Positions 1-7,047 of a stretch of 10,372 nucleotides of DNA are shown here, one piece after another; position 1 is the stretch's first letter, and each line of letters opens with the position of its first letter. The DNA comes from an uncultured Bacillaceae bacterium (GTDB taxonomy: Bacteria > Bacillota > Bacilli > Caldalkalibacillales > Caldalkalibacillaceae). The position numbers and the translations under genes are program-made. A model generated the notes under the pieces. The model did no database searches. It was not told the origin of the DNA and saw nothing but the letters and a program-made list of their open reading frames with translations. The DNA lies in NCBI GenBank assembly GCA_937967685.1, contig CALBTX010000200.1:1-10372 (forward strand), read 5' to 3'.

Positions 1-37
1 TCGAACGATCCCGGCGTACAACTGAATACATGTTCAG

Positions 38-236
38 CCGACAGGTGCCCGGGAATGGATGGAGAAGCGTACTTTGCCAGTCCCATCCGTTCGGGTTAAA
101 AGGGAAGTCGGTGAGATTCCGACACGGTCCCGCCACTGTGATTTGGGGGACTTTTTCACGATGCCACTGTTTTTGTCAAGGAAAACGGGAAGGCGAAGAA
201 GTCATGTTCCCATAAGTCAGTAAACCTGCCTGTCAG
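38..236 (+). ncRNA. Cobalamin (B12) riboswitch aptamer
   Basis: This is a cis-acting RNA that binds a cobalamin and controls the downstream operon. Several hallmarks are visible: GGTGCC at 44-49, TTAAAAGGGAAG at 96-107, the GTCGGTGAGATTCCGAC hairpin just after it, CGGTCCCGCCACTG with the conserved GCCACTG at 132-138, and a B12 box AAGTCAGTAAACCTGCC at 214-230 that differs from the usual form by a few bases. GACAGG at 40-45 can pair with CCTGTC at 229-234 as the closing P1 helix. An intrinsic terminator follows at 427-456, so control is most likely by premature termination when cobalamin is plentiful. All downstream genes belong to B12 uptake or synthesis, as expected for this class. The exact ends are approximate. 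Confidence 0.95.
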
Positions 237-426
237 GCTTGCTTGGTCGTCCTTCGGGGAAAAGGAAACCAGCAGATCGGCGCATGCTCAGGTCTAACCA
301 TCGTCATGTGGAAGCTTGCAAGCTTTGTTGAAGCTTTGCGACCATGTGGAGCTTTATGCTCAGGCGATGACGATAAGACCCATGAGGCTCATATAGGCTT
401 TTATGCGTCTTTCATGCTCAACGAAT
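237..426 (+). promoter_or_regulatory. Expression platform of the riboswitch leader (no gene)
   Basis: This stretch of about 190 bases lies between aptamer and terminator and shows no convincing coding region. It is rich in self-complementary segments. GCTTGGT at 241-247 faces ACCAGC at 268-273 with one bulge. ATCGTCAT at 300-307 is complementary to ATGACGAT at 367-374. AAGCTTGCAAGCTT at 312-325 is a perfect palindrome. CATGTGGA occurs twice, at 306-313 and 343-350. These could form the alternative helices that couple ligand binding to termination, but which pairings matter is inference. A 73-codon open frame runs through it from a GTG at 243, without family resemblance or ribosome binding site, and is not called as a gene. 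Confidence 0.5.
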
Positions 427-456
427 ACCTTCTTCCTGCAGGAAGAAGGTTTTTTT
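427..456 (+). terminator. Rho-independent terminator of the B12 leader
   Basis: ACCTTCTTCC (427-436), TGCA (437-440) and GGAAGAAGGT (441-450) form a perfect 10-bp stem, followed by a run of seven T at 450-456. It lies 36 bases before the btuF start codon and downstream of the cobalamin aptamer, the standard arrangement for a transcriptional OFF switch. GAAGAAG at 195-201, inside the aptamer, is complementary to CTTCTTC at 429-435 in the terminator's left arm and is a possible antiterminator partner (inference). Confidence 0.93.
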
Positions 457-491
457 GTTCATAATGAATCACCCGGATAGGATAGATCGCA

Positions 492-1496
492 ATGAAGATA
501 GGGGTAAGTAAAAGAGGATTATGGCTTTTGCTCGTGGCTTGTCTGATTTTCGCATTGGCTGCCTGTTCAGGGTAGAATGAACCATCTGAGGCTCCGGATG
601 CAGCACGAAATCCGGCAACGGATCAAGCACCTTCGACATCGGAAGAGAGTCTCAGCACGGAATATCCGCTTACGATAACGGATGCCAGTGGCGTTGAGCT
701 TGTTTTTGAACAGGCGCCGGAACGCATCGTGTCCACTTCTCCGGCGGAAACCGAAATTTTGTTTGCGATCGGGCTGGGGGACAAAATCGTAGCCGTTTCC
801 GATTTTTGCAATTATCCGGAGGAAACGCAGTCAAAAATGAAAGTCGGTGGGGTGACTTCACCGAATATAGAAGCGATCATAGCCGCAGAACCCGATCTTG
901 TCGTCGGCGGAATTTCACTGAGCATGGAGTCGGCTGAAGCGATGCGCGATCATGGGCTGAATCTTTACGTCTCTCGGCCGAAGCAGATTGAGGAAGTGCT
1001 GGAAAGCATCCGCATACTCGGGCTGATTACCGATCACCAGGAGCAGGCGGAAGCCCAGATTGCCAAGATGCAATCCGATTTAGAAGCGGTAGATATTGCG
1101 CTGTCCGATCTAAGCGAATCTGAAAAGAAAAGGGTCTACATTGAATTTGCGCCGGGCTGGACGGTCGGGCGCGGCGAGTTTATGCACGAACTGATCGAAC
1201 GGGCCGGCGGGATCAATATTGCTGCCGATCTCGAAGGTTGGGCGCAGATCGATGAAGAAAAAGTCATCATCGTCAATCCCGAAGTGATCATATATCCGGA
1301 AGGAGTCGTGCTGGACGATTCCGGAACGACTTTGGCGGACGCGATCGCTCATCGACCTGGCTGGGAGGCCATCGATGCCGTCGTTCAAGGCAACATGCAT
1401 GCGGTCGATGCGGATGTGTTGACGCGTCCGGGAGCCTGGGTGACCGAAGCATTGCTCATGCTGGCCAGGCTCATACATCCCGAACGACTACAATAG
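492..1496 (+). pseudogene. btuF: Corrinoid ABC transporter substrate-binding lipoprotein BtuF, interrupted by an in-frame TAG
   Basis: The family binds cobalamin or cobinamide outside the membrane and hands it to BtuCD. The frame opens at ATG 492 with a lipoprotein signal peptide: basic residues after the start, a hydrophobic core, and lipobox LAAC with Cys25. Codon 28 (573-575) is TAG, just after Cys-Ser-Gly. The same frame then stays open to 1496 through a Ser/Thr/Glu/Ala/Pro-rich linker and a full periplasmic-binding-protein fold of the helical-backbone type (ITDASG, ERIVSTSPAETEILFAIG, EPDLVVGG). With the TAG read through, the protein would be 334 residues, normal for the family. The next in-frame start codon is GTG 729, which lacks a ribosome binding site, has no signal peptide and misses the first strand. 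The gene is therefore inactive, suppressed or mis-sequenced. The family call is firm; its broken state depends on one base. Confidence 0.85.
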
Positions 1497-1515
1497 AAGA
1501 CAGGCGGCAGGCAAA

Positions 1516-2563
1516 ATGAAAACGAAACTGTTTGCATGGCCGGGAATCGGGCTGGCGCTGCTCACCTTGTCCGTCGTTTTCGGCCTTTCGCTCGGTTCCG
1601 CTTCCCTTCCCCTGTCCCAAGTTTGGCGCATTGTACTGCACCAGATTTCGGTTCTGGGGTCAGGGATCGAGCCGGATTGGCCGACTTTCGGCTGAACAGA
1701 TTGCCATCAAGGTACGGTTGCCACGCATCGTGCTGTCGATATTGGTAGGGAGCGCACTGTCCGTCGCAGGGGCGGGGTTTCAAGGCATATTGCGAAATCC
1801 GCTGGCCGATCCTTACACGCTTGGGGTCGCTTCCGGCGCCGCTGTAGGTGCCGCTTTCCTTCTTCTGTTCGGCCTGCAATACGCCCTGTTCGGACAGTGG
1901 ACGATACCTGTCGTGGCGTTTACGACGGCCATTCTCAGTCTGTTCGCTGTCATTCGCCTGGCGCGGGTGCAAGGAAAGTTTCAAATCCAGACCGTCATTC
2001 TGGCCGGGGTCGTGATGCAAGCGTTTCTTGGTTCGATCGTTTCGTTTATGGCCGCGATGTCCCGGGATGCGGTCAATGAGATCGTGTTTTGGTTAATGGG
2101 CAGCCTGGCCATGAAAGGCTGGTCCTACAGCGCAGTGATGTTTCCCTATGTGTTGGCGGGAACGGTCATTCTCATTTTCTACGGGCGCGCGCTCAATTTG
2201 TTTGCGCTTGGTGAGCGGCAGGCCGCTCATCTCGGCGTACGCGTCGAACGGACGAAGTATATTGTGCTTTCTGTGGCGACGCTGATCACTGCTGCGGCCG
2301 TATCCGTTTCCGGGATCATCGGTTTTGTCGGACTGATTACGCCTCATTTGTTGCGCCTTATCGTCGGCCCGGATTATCGATTGCTGTTGCCTTTGTCCGC
2401 TCTGTTCGGCGGCCTCTACGTGCTGTGGACGGACACGCTGGCCCGGACGGCGCTCAGCCCGACGGAAATTCCGCTCGGCGTCGTCACTGCATTTTTGGGT
2501 GCACCGTTTTTTGCCTATCTGTTGCATAAGCATAAAAGAACCGCCACGGGCTCGGCTTCCTGA
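1516..2563 (+). pseudogene. btuC: Corrinoid ABC transporter permease BtuC (FecCD family), frameshifted near codon 57
   Basis: BtuC forms the membrane channel of the B12 importer. From ATG 1516 the frame gives the expected first helix and SLGSASLPLSQVWRIVLHQ, then reaches GIEPDWPTF and a TGA at 1693-1695. The rest of the family sequence continues in the next frame: SAEQIAIKVRLPRIVLS, the GAGFQGILRNPLADPYTLG motif, SGIIGFVGLITPHLLRL and LGAPFFAYLL, ending at 2563. Dropping one T from TTT at 1686-1688 restores PDWPTSAEQ, which matches the family pattern, and gives 348 residues, a normal length. The longest open piece starts only at a TTG (1532), and its first 50 or so residues are out-of-frame nonsense. 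The start is 19 bases after btuF; the ribosome binding site (CAGGCGGCAGG) is weak. The frameshift could be real decay or a homopolymer error. Confidence 0.88.
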
Positions 2564-2576
2564 AAGGGGGATGGGC

Positions 2577-3410
2577 ATGATCCGCGTGGAAAACGTCAGC
2601 AAGTGCTATGATGGTGAAAAGGTGTTGGACGGAGTGTCCTTTTCCGTTAACTCCGGAGAAACATTCGGCATCATCGGACCGAATGGAAGCGGCAAGTCAA
2701 CGTTGCTCAAGCTCGTATCCGGTGTGGAACGGGCAGACACCGGCACGATCGAACTGGATGGAAAACCTATATCATTCTATTCCGCGCGGCAACTGGCGCA
2801 AAGGATGGCGGTGCTCGTGCAAGACGGGCTCCCGGCGGTCGGCTTTACGGTTAGGGAAGTGATCGAGATGGGTCGCTATCCGTTTCAGAACTGGTTCGGA
2901 TTTGAACTGGATGACCATGAAGCGCTGATCGAAGGCATCATGGATCGGCTCGATATCCGCCGTCTGGCGTCAAGAACGCTCGATGAATTGAGCGGAGGTG
3001 AGCGGCAGCGGGTAGCGCTCGGCAAGGTGATGGCGCAGCAACCGCGCTGGCTGTTGCTGGACGAACCGACGACGTATCTGGATATCGGTTACCAGATCCA
3101 GATGATGGACTACATCCGGGAATGGCAACAGGAAAGCGGTCTGACTGTCGTCGCTGTGTTGCACGATCTGAATATCGCCAGCCAATATTGCGACCGCCTT
3201 CTCGCCTTGTCGCAAGGAAAAATGGTGCGGATCGGCCCGCCGGAGACCGTCATTGAAAGTGAGCTGATCGAAAAGATGTATGCGGTGCGCCCGCTCGTGC
3301 TCAACCATCCGGTCAGCAGCAAACCTCAAATTTTGTTGCAATCGGAACATGACACTAGACATGACACTGGGCCAAAAGCTTGTCCCGGACTGGTTGAAAA
3401 AGAAGTATAA
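2577..3410 (+). CDS. btuD: Corrinoid ABC transporter ATP-binding protein BtuD
   Basis: This 277-residue ATPase powers the B12 importer at the inner face of the membrane. Its motifs are complete: Walker A GPNGSGKST at 34-42, Q-loop Gln82, signature LSGGE at 138-142, Walker B WLLLDEP at 158-164, D-loop around Asp169 and switch His196. The GFTVREVIEMGRYPF segment is typical of the FepC/BtuD branch (siderophore, haem and B12 importers). Two ATGs are possible. AAAGGGGG at 2563-2570 directly abuts ATG 2571 but sits six bases before ATG 2577, so the latter is chosen; the protein then begins MIRVENVSKCYDG. The last 25 or so residues, after the usual end near HPVSSKPQILLQ, are a non-conserved tail that starts in a 12-base tandem duplication. 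Unlike its partners btuF and btuC, this gene is intact, so it could be without its complex or could serve another permease. Confidence 0.93.
   Translation: MIRVENVSKCYDGEKVLDGVSFSVNSGETFGIIGPNGSGKSTLLKLVSGVERADTGTIELDGKPISFYSARQLAQRMAVLVQDGLPAVGFTVREVIEMGRYPFQNWFGFELDDHEALIEGIMDRLDIRRLASRTLDELSGGERQRVALGKVMAQQPRWLLLDEPTTYLDIGYQIQMMDYIREWQQESGLTVVAVLHDLNIASQYCDRLLALSQGKMVRIGPPETVIESELIEKMYAVRPLVLNHPVSSKPQILLQSEHDTRHDTGPKACPGLVEKEV
3348..3371 (+). repeat. 12-base tandem duplication at the 3' end of btuD
   Basis: CATGACACTAGA is followed directly by CATGACACTGGG, ten of twelve bases identical. It encodes the start of the non-conserved BtuD tail (His-Asp-Thr-Arg, His-Asp-Thr-Gly), in frame. Confidence 0.7.
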
Positions 3411-3471
3411 TGAAAAAGAAGAACGATCGCTAAAGAAGAAACAATGGCCAAAAAGTTAAGAAACATCATTC

Positions 3472-3476
3472 GGAGG
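3472..3476 (+). promoter_or_regulatory. Ribosome binding site that decides the cobT start
   Basis: GGAGG at 3472-3476 leaves one base before ATG 3478, which is too close, and seven bases before ATG 3484, which is optimal. The cobT start is therefore placed at 3484. Confidence 0.7.
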
Positions 3477-3483
3477 TATGCCG

Positions 3484-4650
3484 ATGGAAGATCAACGGAT
3501 CCATGCAGAACACTTGGAAGAACGCTTGCGAAGTTATATCTCGAAGATCCTTCCGCTTGACCAGCAGGCGATGGATGAAGCCCAAAATCGGCTCGATCAA
3601 TTGACAAAACCCCGCGGCAGTCTTGGCCGCCTGGAGGAGATTGCGAAGCAGCTTGCGGGGATATGCCGCGTTCCGTTCCCTCATCTCCCGCGCAAAGCCG
3701 TCGTTGTGATGGCGGCGGACCATGGGGTTTGTGCAGAGCAGGTGAGCGCATATCCGCAAGCGGTGACGGCACAAATGGTGGTCAATATGCTCAACGGCGG
3801 GGCGGCCGTCAACGTACTTGCACGGCAAGCGGGAGCGGATGTGTTTTGTGTCGACATCGGTGTCATCAGCGATCTTCCGTCGCATCCCTCCTTGATCGAG
3901 GCAAAAATCAAGCGGAGCAGCGGCAACATCGCTGCTGGCCCGGCGATGACGAGGGAGGAAGCGATAGAAGCGATCTTTACCGGCATTCAAGTCGTCGAAC
4001 GCTTGGCCGACGAAGGATATAAAGTCATCGGTACGGGAGAAATGGGGATCGGAAATACGACGCCGAGCGCAGCGGTTCTTGCGGCTATGACCGGAATCGA
4101 TGTGAATGCGGTGGTCGGCCGCGGTACGGGGATCGATGATGAACGGCTGGAACATAAACGGCAGGTCGTCCGGCGCGCGCTGAACGTAAACAAGCCGGCG
4201 GCTAATGATCCCCTCGATGTTTTGCACAAAGTCGGAGGCTTGGACATTGCCGGCTTGGTCGGGGTTATGATCGGCGCAGCACGCAGGGGCCTCCCCGTTG
4301 TCATCGACGGTTTTATTTCATCGGCAGCTGCGCTCGTGGCCAGCAAGCTTTCTCCCGTTTGCCGCGACTATATGATTCCCTCCCACCTGTCCCAGGAACA
4401 GGGGCACAAGGCGATGCTTGACAGCGCTTCGCTAAGACCGATGCTGCAAATGGACATGCGGCTCGGCGAAGGAACGGGTGCGGTGCTCTGTTTTCATTTG
4501 CTTGAGGCGTCTGTTCGCATCATGACCGAAATGGCTACATTTGAAAGTGCGGGAGTTTCCCGCGAGAGCGCAGGTGTGACCATGGCAGAAAGCGCACCTG
4601 GCCATGCTCAGGCGGGGGAGGGAATGGATGGAGGAAGTGAACGGAATTGA
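3484..4650 (+). CDS. cobT: Nicotinate-nucleotide:dimethylbenzimidazole phosphoribosyltransferase CobT
   Basis: CobT transfers phosphoribose from nicotinate mononucleotide to the lower-ligand base, giving alpha-ribazole 5'-phosphate. The 388-residue protein shows the full family pattern: TKPRGSLGRLE at 41-51, AADHGV at 77-82, GEMGIGNTTP at 185-194, VGRGTGIDD, GLDIAGLVGVMIGAARR, and LGEGTGA. Glu186 and Glu329 correspond, at a constant offset of 12, to active-site Glu174 and Glu317 of the Salmonella enzyme. The family normally ends near ATFESAGV; here a tail of about 30 residues follows, built of three imperfect ESA units rich in Gly, Ala and Ser. The start at 3484 is set by the GGAGG upstream. 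The last four bases overlap cobU. Lower-ligand specificity cannot be read from sequence. Confidence 0.97.
   Translation: MEDQRIHAEHLEERLRSYISKILPLDQQAMDEAQNRLDQLTKPRGSLGRLEEIAKQLAGICRVPFPHLPRKAVVVMAADHGVCAEQVSAYPQAVTAQMVVNMLNGGAAVNVLARQAGADVFCVDIGVISDLPSHPSLIEAKIKRSSGNIAAGPAMTREEAIEAIFTGIQVVERLADEGYKVIGTGEMGIGNTTPSAAVLAAMTGIDVNAVVGRGTGIDDERLEHKRQVVRRALNVNKPAANDPLDVLHKVGGLDIAGLVGVMIGAARRGLPVVIDGFISSAAALVASKLSPVCRDYMIPSHLSQEQGHKAMLDSASLRPMLQMDMRLGEGTGAVLCFHLLEASVRIMTEMATFESAGVSRESAGVTMAESAPGHAQAGEGMDGGSERN
4543..4599 (+). repeat. Imperfect repeat encoding ESAGV-type units at the CobT C terminus
   Basis: Three in-frame units, starting at 4543, 4564 and 4588, encode ESAGVSR, ESAGVTMA and ESAPGH. 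The first two are close copies at the nucleotide level (GAAAGTGCGGGAGTTTCC and GAGAGCGCAGGTGTGACC). The first ESAGV is the usual family end, so the later ones look like an added tail. Confidence 0.55.
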
Positions 4651-5240
4651 TTGTGCTCATTACCGGTGGCGCACAAAGCGGGAAAAGCAAATTTGCTGAG
4701 CAGTATGCGGCAAAGTTAGGCCCGGAAGGAATCTATGTGGCGACGATGGAGCGGGGCGACGAAGAAACAAAACGGAAAATTGAGCGCCACGTGTCCATCC
4801 GGAACAAGGCCGGCTTTTTTCGGGAAACTAGGGAAGTGCCGCTTATGCTCGCCGATGAACTGGAGAGCATTCGCATTGAATCGCGCAGTTTACGCGCTCA
4901 ACGCCGGGTTATTCTCGTCGATTGCCTGACGATGTGGTTGTCCAACTTGCTGCATGTGGAGATGGAGCAGTCCGAACATCCGGAGGAGGCCGTTCATGCG
5001 GCAGTGGACGAACTGGCGGAAACGTTAAAACGCATGCGCAATCCGGTATTGCTGGTCACAAATGAAGTGGGAGACGGGATCGTTCCCGCCTATCCGCTCG
5101 GCCGGTTGTATCGCGATTTGGCGGGGCAAATGAACCAGGCGATCGCAGCGATCAGCGACCAGGTGTTTCTCGTTACCGCCGGCATCCCTGTCGAACTGAA
5201 GAGCATGGCCTTTCGTCTGGACGAGCCGCCTGAATTTTAA
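4647..5240 (+). CDS. cobU: Bifunctional adenosylcobinamide kinase / adenosylcobinamide-phosphate guanylyltransferase CobU
   Basis: CobU phosphorylates adenosylcobinamide and then transfers GMP from GTP to form adenosylcobinamide-GDP, the substrate of CobS. The 197-residue protein has the P-loop GGAQSGKS at 7-14, YVATMERG, ILVDCLTMWLSNLL, and the highly conserved VTNEVGDGIVPAYPLGRLYRDLAGQMNQ block. His48, in IERH, aligns with His46 of Salmonella CobU, which carries the GMP intermediate. The usual R-P-x-x-W-x-T segment after it is replaced by RNKAGFFRET, so this loop is divergent. The start is a TTG at 4647 whose last two bases share the cobT TGA stop (4648-4650), so translation is likely coupled; GGAGGAAG at 4630-4637 is the ribosome binding site. 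Position between cobT and cbiB fits the pathway. Confidence 0.95.
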   Translation: MIVLITGGAQSGKSKFAEQYAAKLGPEGIYVATMERGDEETKRKIERHVSIRNKAGFFRETREVPLMLADELESIRIESRSLRAQRRVILVDCLTMWLSNLLHVEMEQSEHPEEAVHAAVDELAETLKRMRNPVLLVTNEVGDGIVPAYPLGRLYRDLAGQMNQAIAAISDQVFLVTAGIPVELKSMAFRLDEPPEF

Positions 5241-5263
5241 GCGGTAGTTAGAGGAGGCAGAGG

Positions 5264-6247
5264 GTGTATAACGACTGGACTGTACTGGCAGCGATCGCGA
5301 TGGTGGCGATTGCGATCGACTGGCTGGTGGGAGATCCGCGCCATCTTCCCCATCCCGTGATCGGGATGGGGCGCTGGATTCAATTTTTAGAGACACGGCT
5401 TTATACGGAACCGAATGATGACCCGCGCCGTCTGAAAAGACGCGGTGCCGCGCTTGCTGCATTGACGATCCTCCCTGTGTTTTTGCTCGGAACATGGGTC
5501 GTCCTGATTTTTAATCGGATCCATCCGTGGGCGGGTTTTGCGGTGCAAGCCTGGCTCGTGTCGACAACGATTGCGGTCAAGGGATTGAAGGATGCTGCCT
5601 TTGCCGTATACAGACCGCTATGTGATGGGGAACTGGAGCTGGCCCGCCGCAAGACGGGCGAAATTGTTGGACGCGACACCGCTCATCTGGACGAAGCTGA
5701 ATTGACCCGGGCTACGGTGGAGACAGTTGCCGAAAACACAACCGATGCTTTCATAGCACCACTTTTCTTTGCCCTGCTTGGCGGTGCACCGCTCGCATTG
5801 GCTTATCGTGCGGTGAATACTCTGGACTCGATGGTCGGATACAAAAATGAACGATACATCCATTTCGGGTGGGCGTCCGCCCGACTGGACGACGTGCTCA
5901 ACTGGATTCCGGCACGTCTGTCCGGTTTTCTCTTGTCGCTCGCTTGTTTGGGTGACCGCCAATTGTCCATGATCCGTGCCTGGAAAGCCATGATCGTGTT
6001 TGCCCGTCGCCATCCGAGCCCAAACAGCGGATACCCCGAGTCCGCAACGGCGGGGGCGCTCGGTATTGAACTGGGAGGAACGAATCAGTACGGTGGCAAA
6101 GTCAGTGAACGTCCCCGCCTCGGCTGGCCGCTTCGGGGAAAAACCCGGGATGATATTCGAAGAGCGGCCATGCTTTTGTATCGCGTCAGTTATATTGTGT
6201 TTGGAGGTTTGCTATGCGCCTTGCTCACCGAATTTATAAGGAATTGA
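5264..6247 (+). CDS. cbiB: Adenosylcobinamide-phosphate synthase CbiB
   Basis: CbiB is an integral membrane enzyme that joins (R)-1-amino-2-propanol phosphate to adenosylcobyric acid. The 327-residue protein begins MYNDWTVLAA from a GTG at 5264, six bases after GAGGAGG (5251-5257). Family signatures are present: DWLVGDPRHLPHPVIGMG near the N terminus, ETVAENTTDAFIAPLFFALL from residue 153, YRAVNTLDSMVGYKNERY from 181, WIPARL, and the HPSPNSGYPESATAGALG and LGGTNQYGG blocks near the C terminus. Several hydrophobic helices are evident, at about 5-22, 60-80, 160-180, 215-230 and the last 25 residues. Length and motifs are normal, with no lesion seen. Its last 34 bases overlap cobS in another frame. 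Confidence 0.96.
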   Translation: MYNDWTVLAAIAMVAIAIDWLVGDPRHLPHPVIGMGRWIQFLETRLYTEPNDDPRRLKRRGAALAALTILPVFLLGTWVVLIFNRIHPWAGFAVQAWLVSTTIAVKGLKDAAFAVYRPLCDGELELARRKTGEIVGRDTAHLDEAELTRATVETVAENTTDAFIAPLFFALLGGAPLALAYRAVNTLDSMVGYKNERYIHFGWASARLDDVLNWIPARLSGFLLSLACLGDRQLSMIRAWKAMIVFARRHPSPNSGYPESATAGALGIELGGTNQYGGKVSERPRLGWPLRGKTRDDIRRAAMLLYRVSYIVFGGLLCALLTEFIRN

Positions 6248-7047
6248 TCGAACAGTTGCGGGGAGCAGCGGTCGCTTTTTTGTTTTTATCGCGCATTCCC
6301 ATGCCCTACACTCCGCCTTTCAATTCCGAATCGTGCAGAAGAAGCGCACTCTTTTTTCCGCTCGTCGGCCTTGTGATCGGTGCGATCCTCTACAGCTTCG
6401 CCTGGCTGGCCACATTCTGGTTTCCCCCTGTTGTCGTTGCGGTCATGCTGACCTGGCTGTGGATCGTTCTTACCGGTGCCCTGCATCTCGACGGTTTCAT
6501 CGATACAGCAGACGGTTTGTTCAGCCATCGTTCTCCCAGCCGCATGCTCGAAATTATGAGCGACAGTCGTATCGGAGCCATGGGAGCGACGGCAGCCGTG
6601 CTGGCTTTAATGGCCAAAGCGGCACTAATTTATGCGATGCTGGAAGCGGACCTGGCCTCATTTTTGTTTTACTGGCTGTTTGTGCCGGCGTTCAGTCGCT
6701 GGTTTATGGTCTTTGCCATCGCCGGTTGGCCGTATGCCCGCAAAGCGGACGGGCTCGGCTTGTTATTTTCCGGTATACGCTGGCCGCATGCAGTCGGATC
6801 GTACGTGCTCCTGTTGTTGTTGGCCGCGTTGATGCAGCTGACGCCGCTGAAACTTTCTCTATCACAATGGACCATCGGTACGGGACTGTTAACGCTGGTG
6901 ACGATAGCCGGTGGTACGTTAATGGCCCGACACTTGTCCGGCAAGCTCGGAGGACTTACCGGCGATTGCTATGGTGCCCTCAACGAATCGTTGGAAATTT
7001 TGCTGCTCCTTACGGCGTGGCTGGGTGTGATGCGCCTGACGTTTTGA
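6214..7047 (+). CDS. cobS: Adenosylcobinamide-GDP ribazoletransferase (cobalamin synthase) CobS
   Basis: CobS is the membrane enzyme that condenses adenosylcobinamide-GDP with alpha-ribazole or its phosphate to close the nucleotide loop. The 277-residue protein has the Asp-rich active-site motif LHLDGFIDTADGL at 90-102 (Asp93, Asp97, Asp100), followed by SDSRIGAMGA, and the C-terminal GGLTGDCYGALNE from residue 246. Long hydrophobic segments cover most of the chain. ATG 6214 is six bases after GGAGG (6203-6207), and this start lies 34 bases inside cbiB, implying coupled translation. The stop codon falls in a 17-base tandem repeat, so the final Val-Met-Arg-Leu-Thr-Phe is encoded by its first copy. 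The enzyme itself looks complete. Confidence 0.96.
   Translation: MRLAHRIYKELIEQLRGAAVAFLFLSRIPMPYTPPFNSESCRRSALFFPLVGLVIGAILYSFAWLATFWFPPVVVAVMLTWLWIVLTGALHLDGFIDTADGLFSHRSPSRMLEIMSDSRIGAMGATAAVLALMAKAALIYAMLEADLASFLFYWLFVPAFSRWFMVFAIAGWPYARKADGLGLLFSGIRWPHAVGSYVLLLLLAALMQLTPLKLSLSQWTIGTGLLTLVTIAGGTLMARHLSGKLGGLTGDCYGALNESLEILLLLTAWLGVMRLTF

Noticed and set aside
243..464. 73-codon open frame in the leader, from a GTG
   Set aside because: It has no ribosome binding site and no family resemblance. It overlaps the riboswitch platform and the terminator hairpin, which explain the sequence.
1532..2563. Reading btuC as an intact gene from TTG 1532
   Set aside because: The first 50 or so residues in that frame (MHGRESGWRCSP...) do not resemble any permease, while the other frame from ATG 1516 gives the expected first helix.
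3349..3459. 36-codon frame (MTLDMTLGQKLV..., Lys-rich) overlapping the btuD end
   Set aside because: It lies mostly in A-rich spacer and the btuD tail, with no Shine-Dalgarno and no recognisable family; the lysine content follows from base composition.
3466..4227. Long minus-strand open frames opposite cobT and other genes
   Set aside because: They mirror strongly coding plus-strand genes with clear motifs and have no ribosome binding sites or family features of their own.
355..4614. The 11-mer ATGCTCAGGCG shared by the leader (355-365) and the cobT tail (4604-4614)
   Set aside because: Exact 11-base matches are expected several times by chance in 10 kb; no wider similarity was seen.
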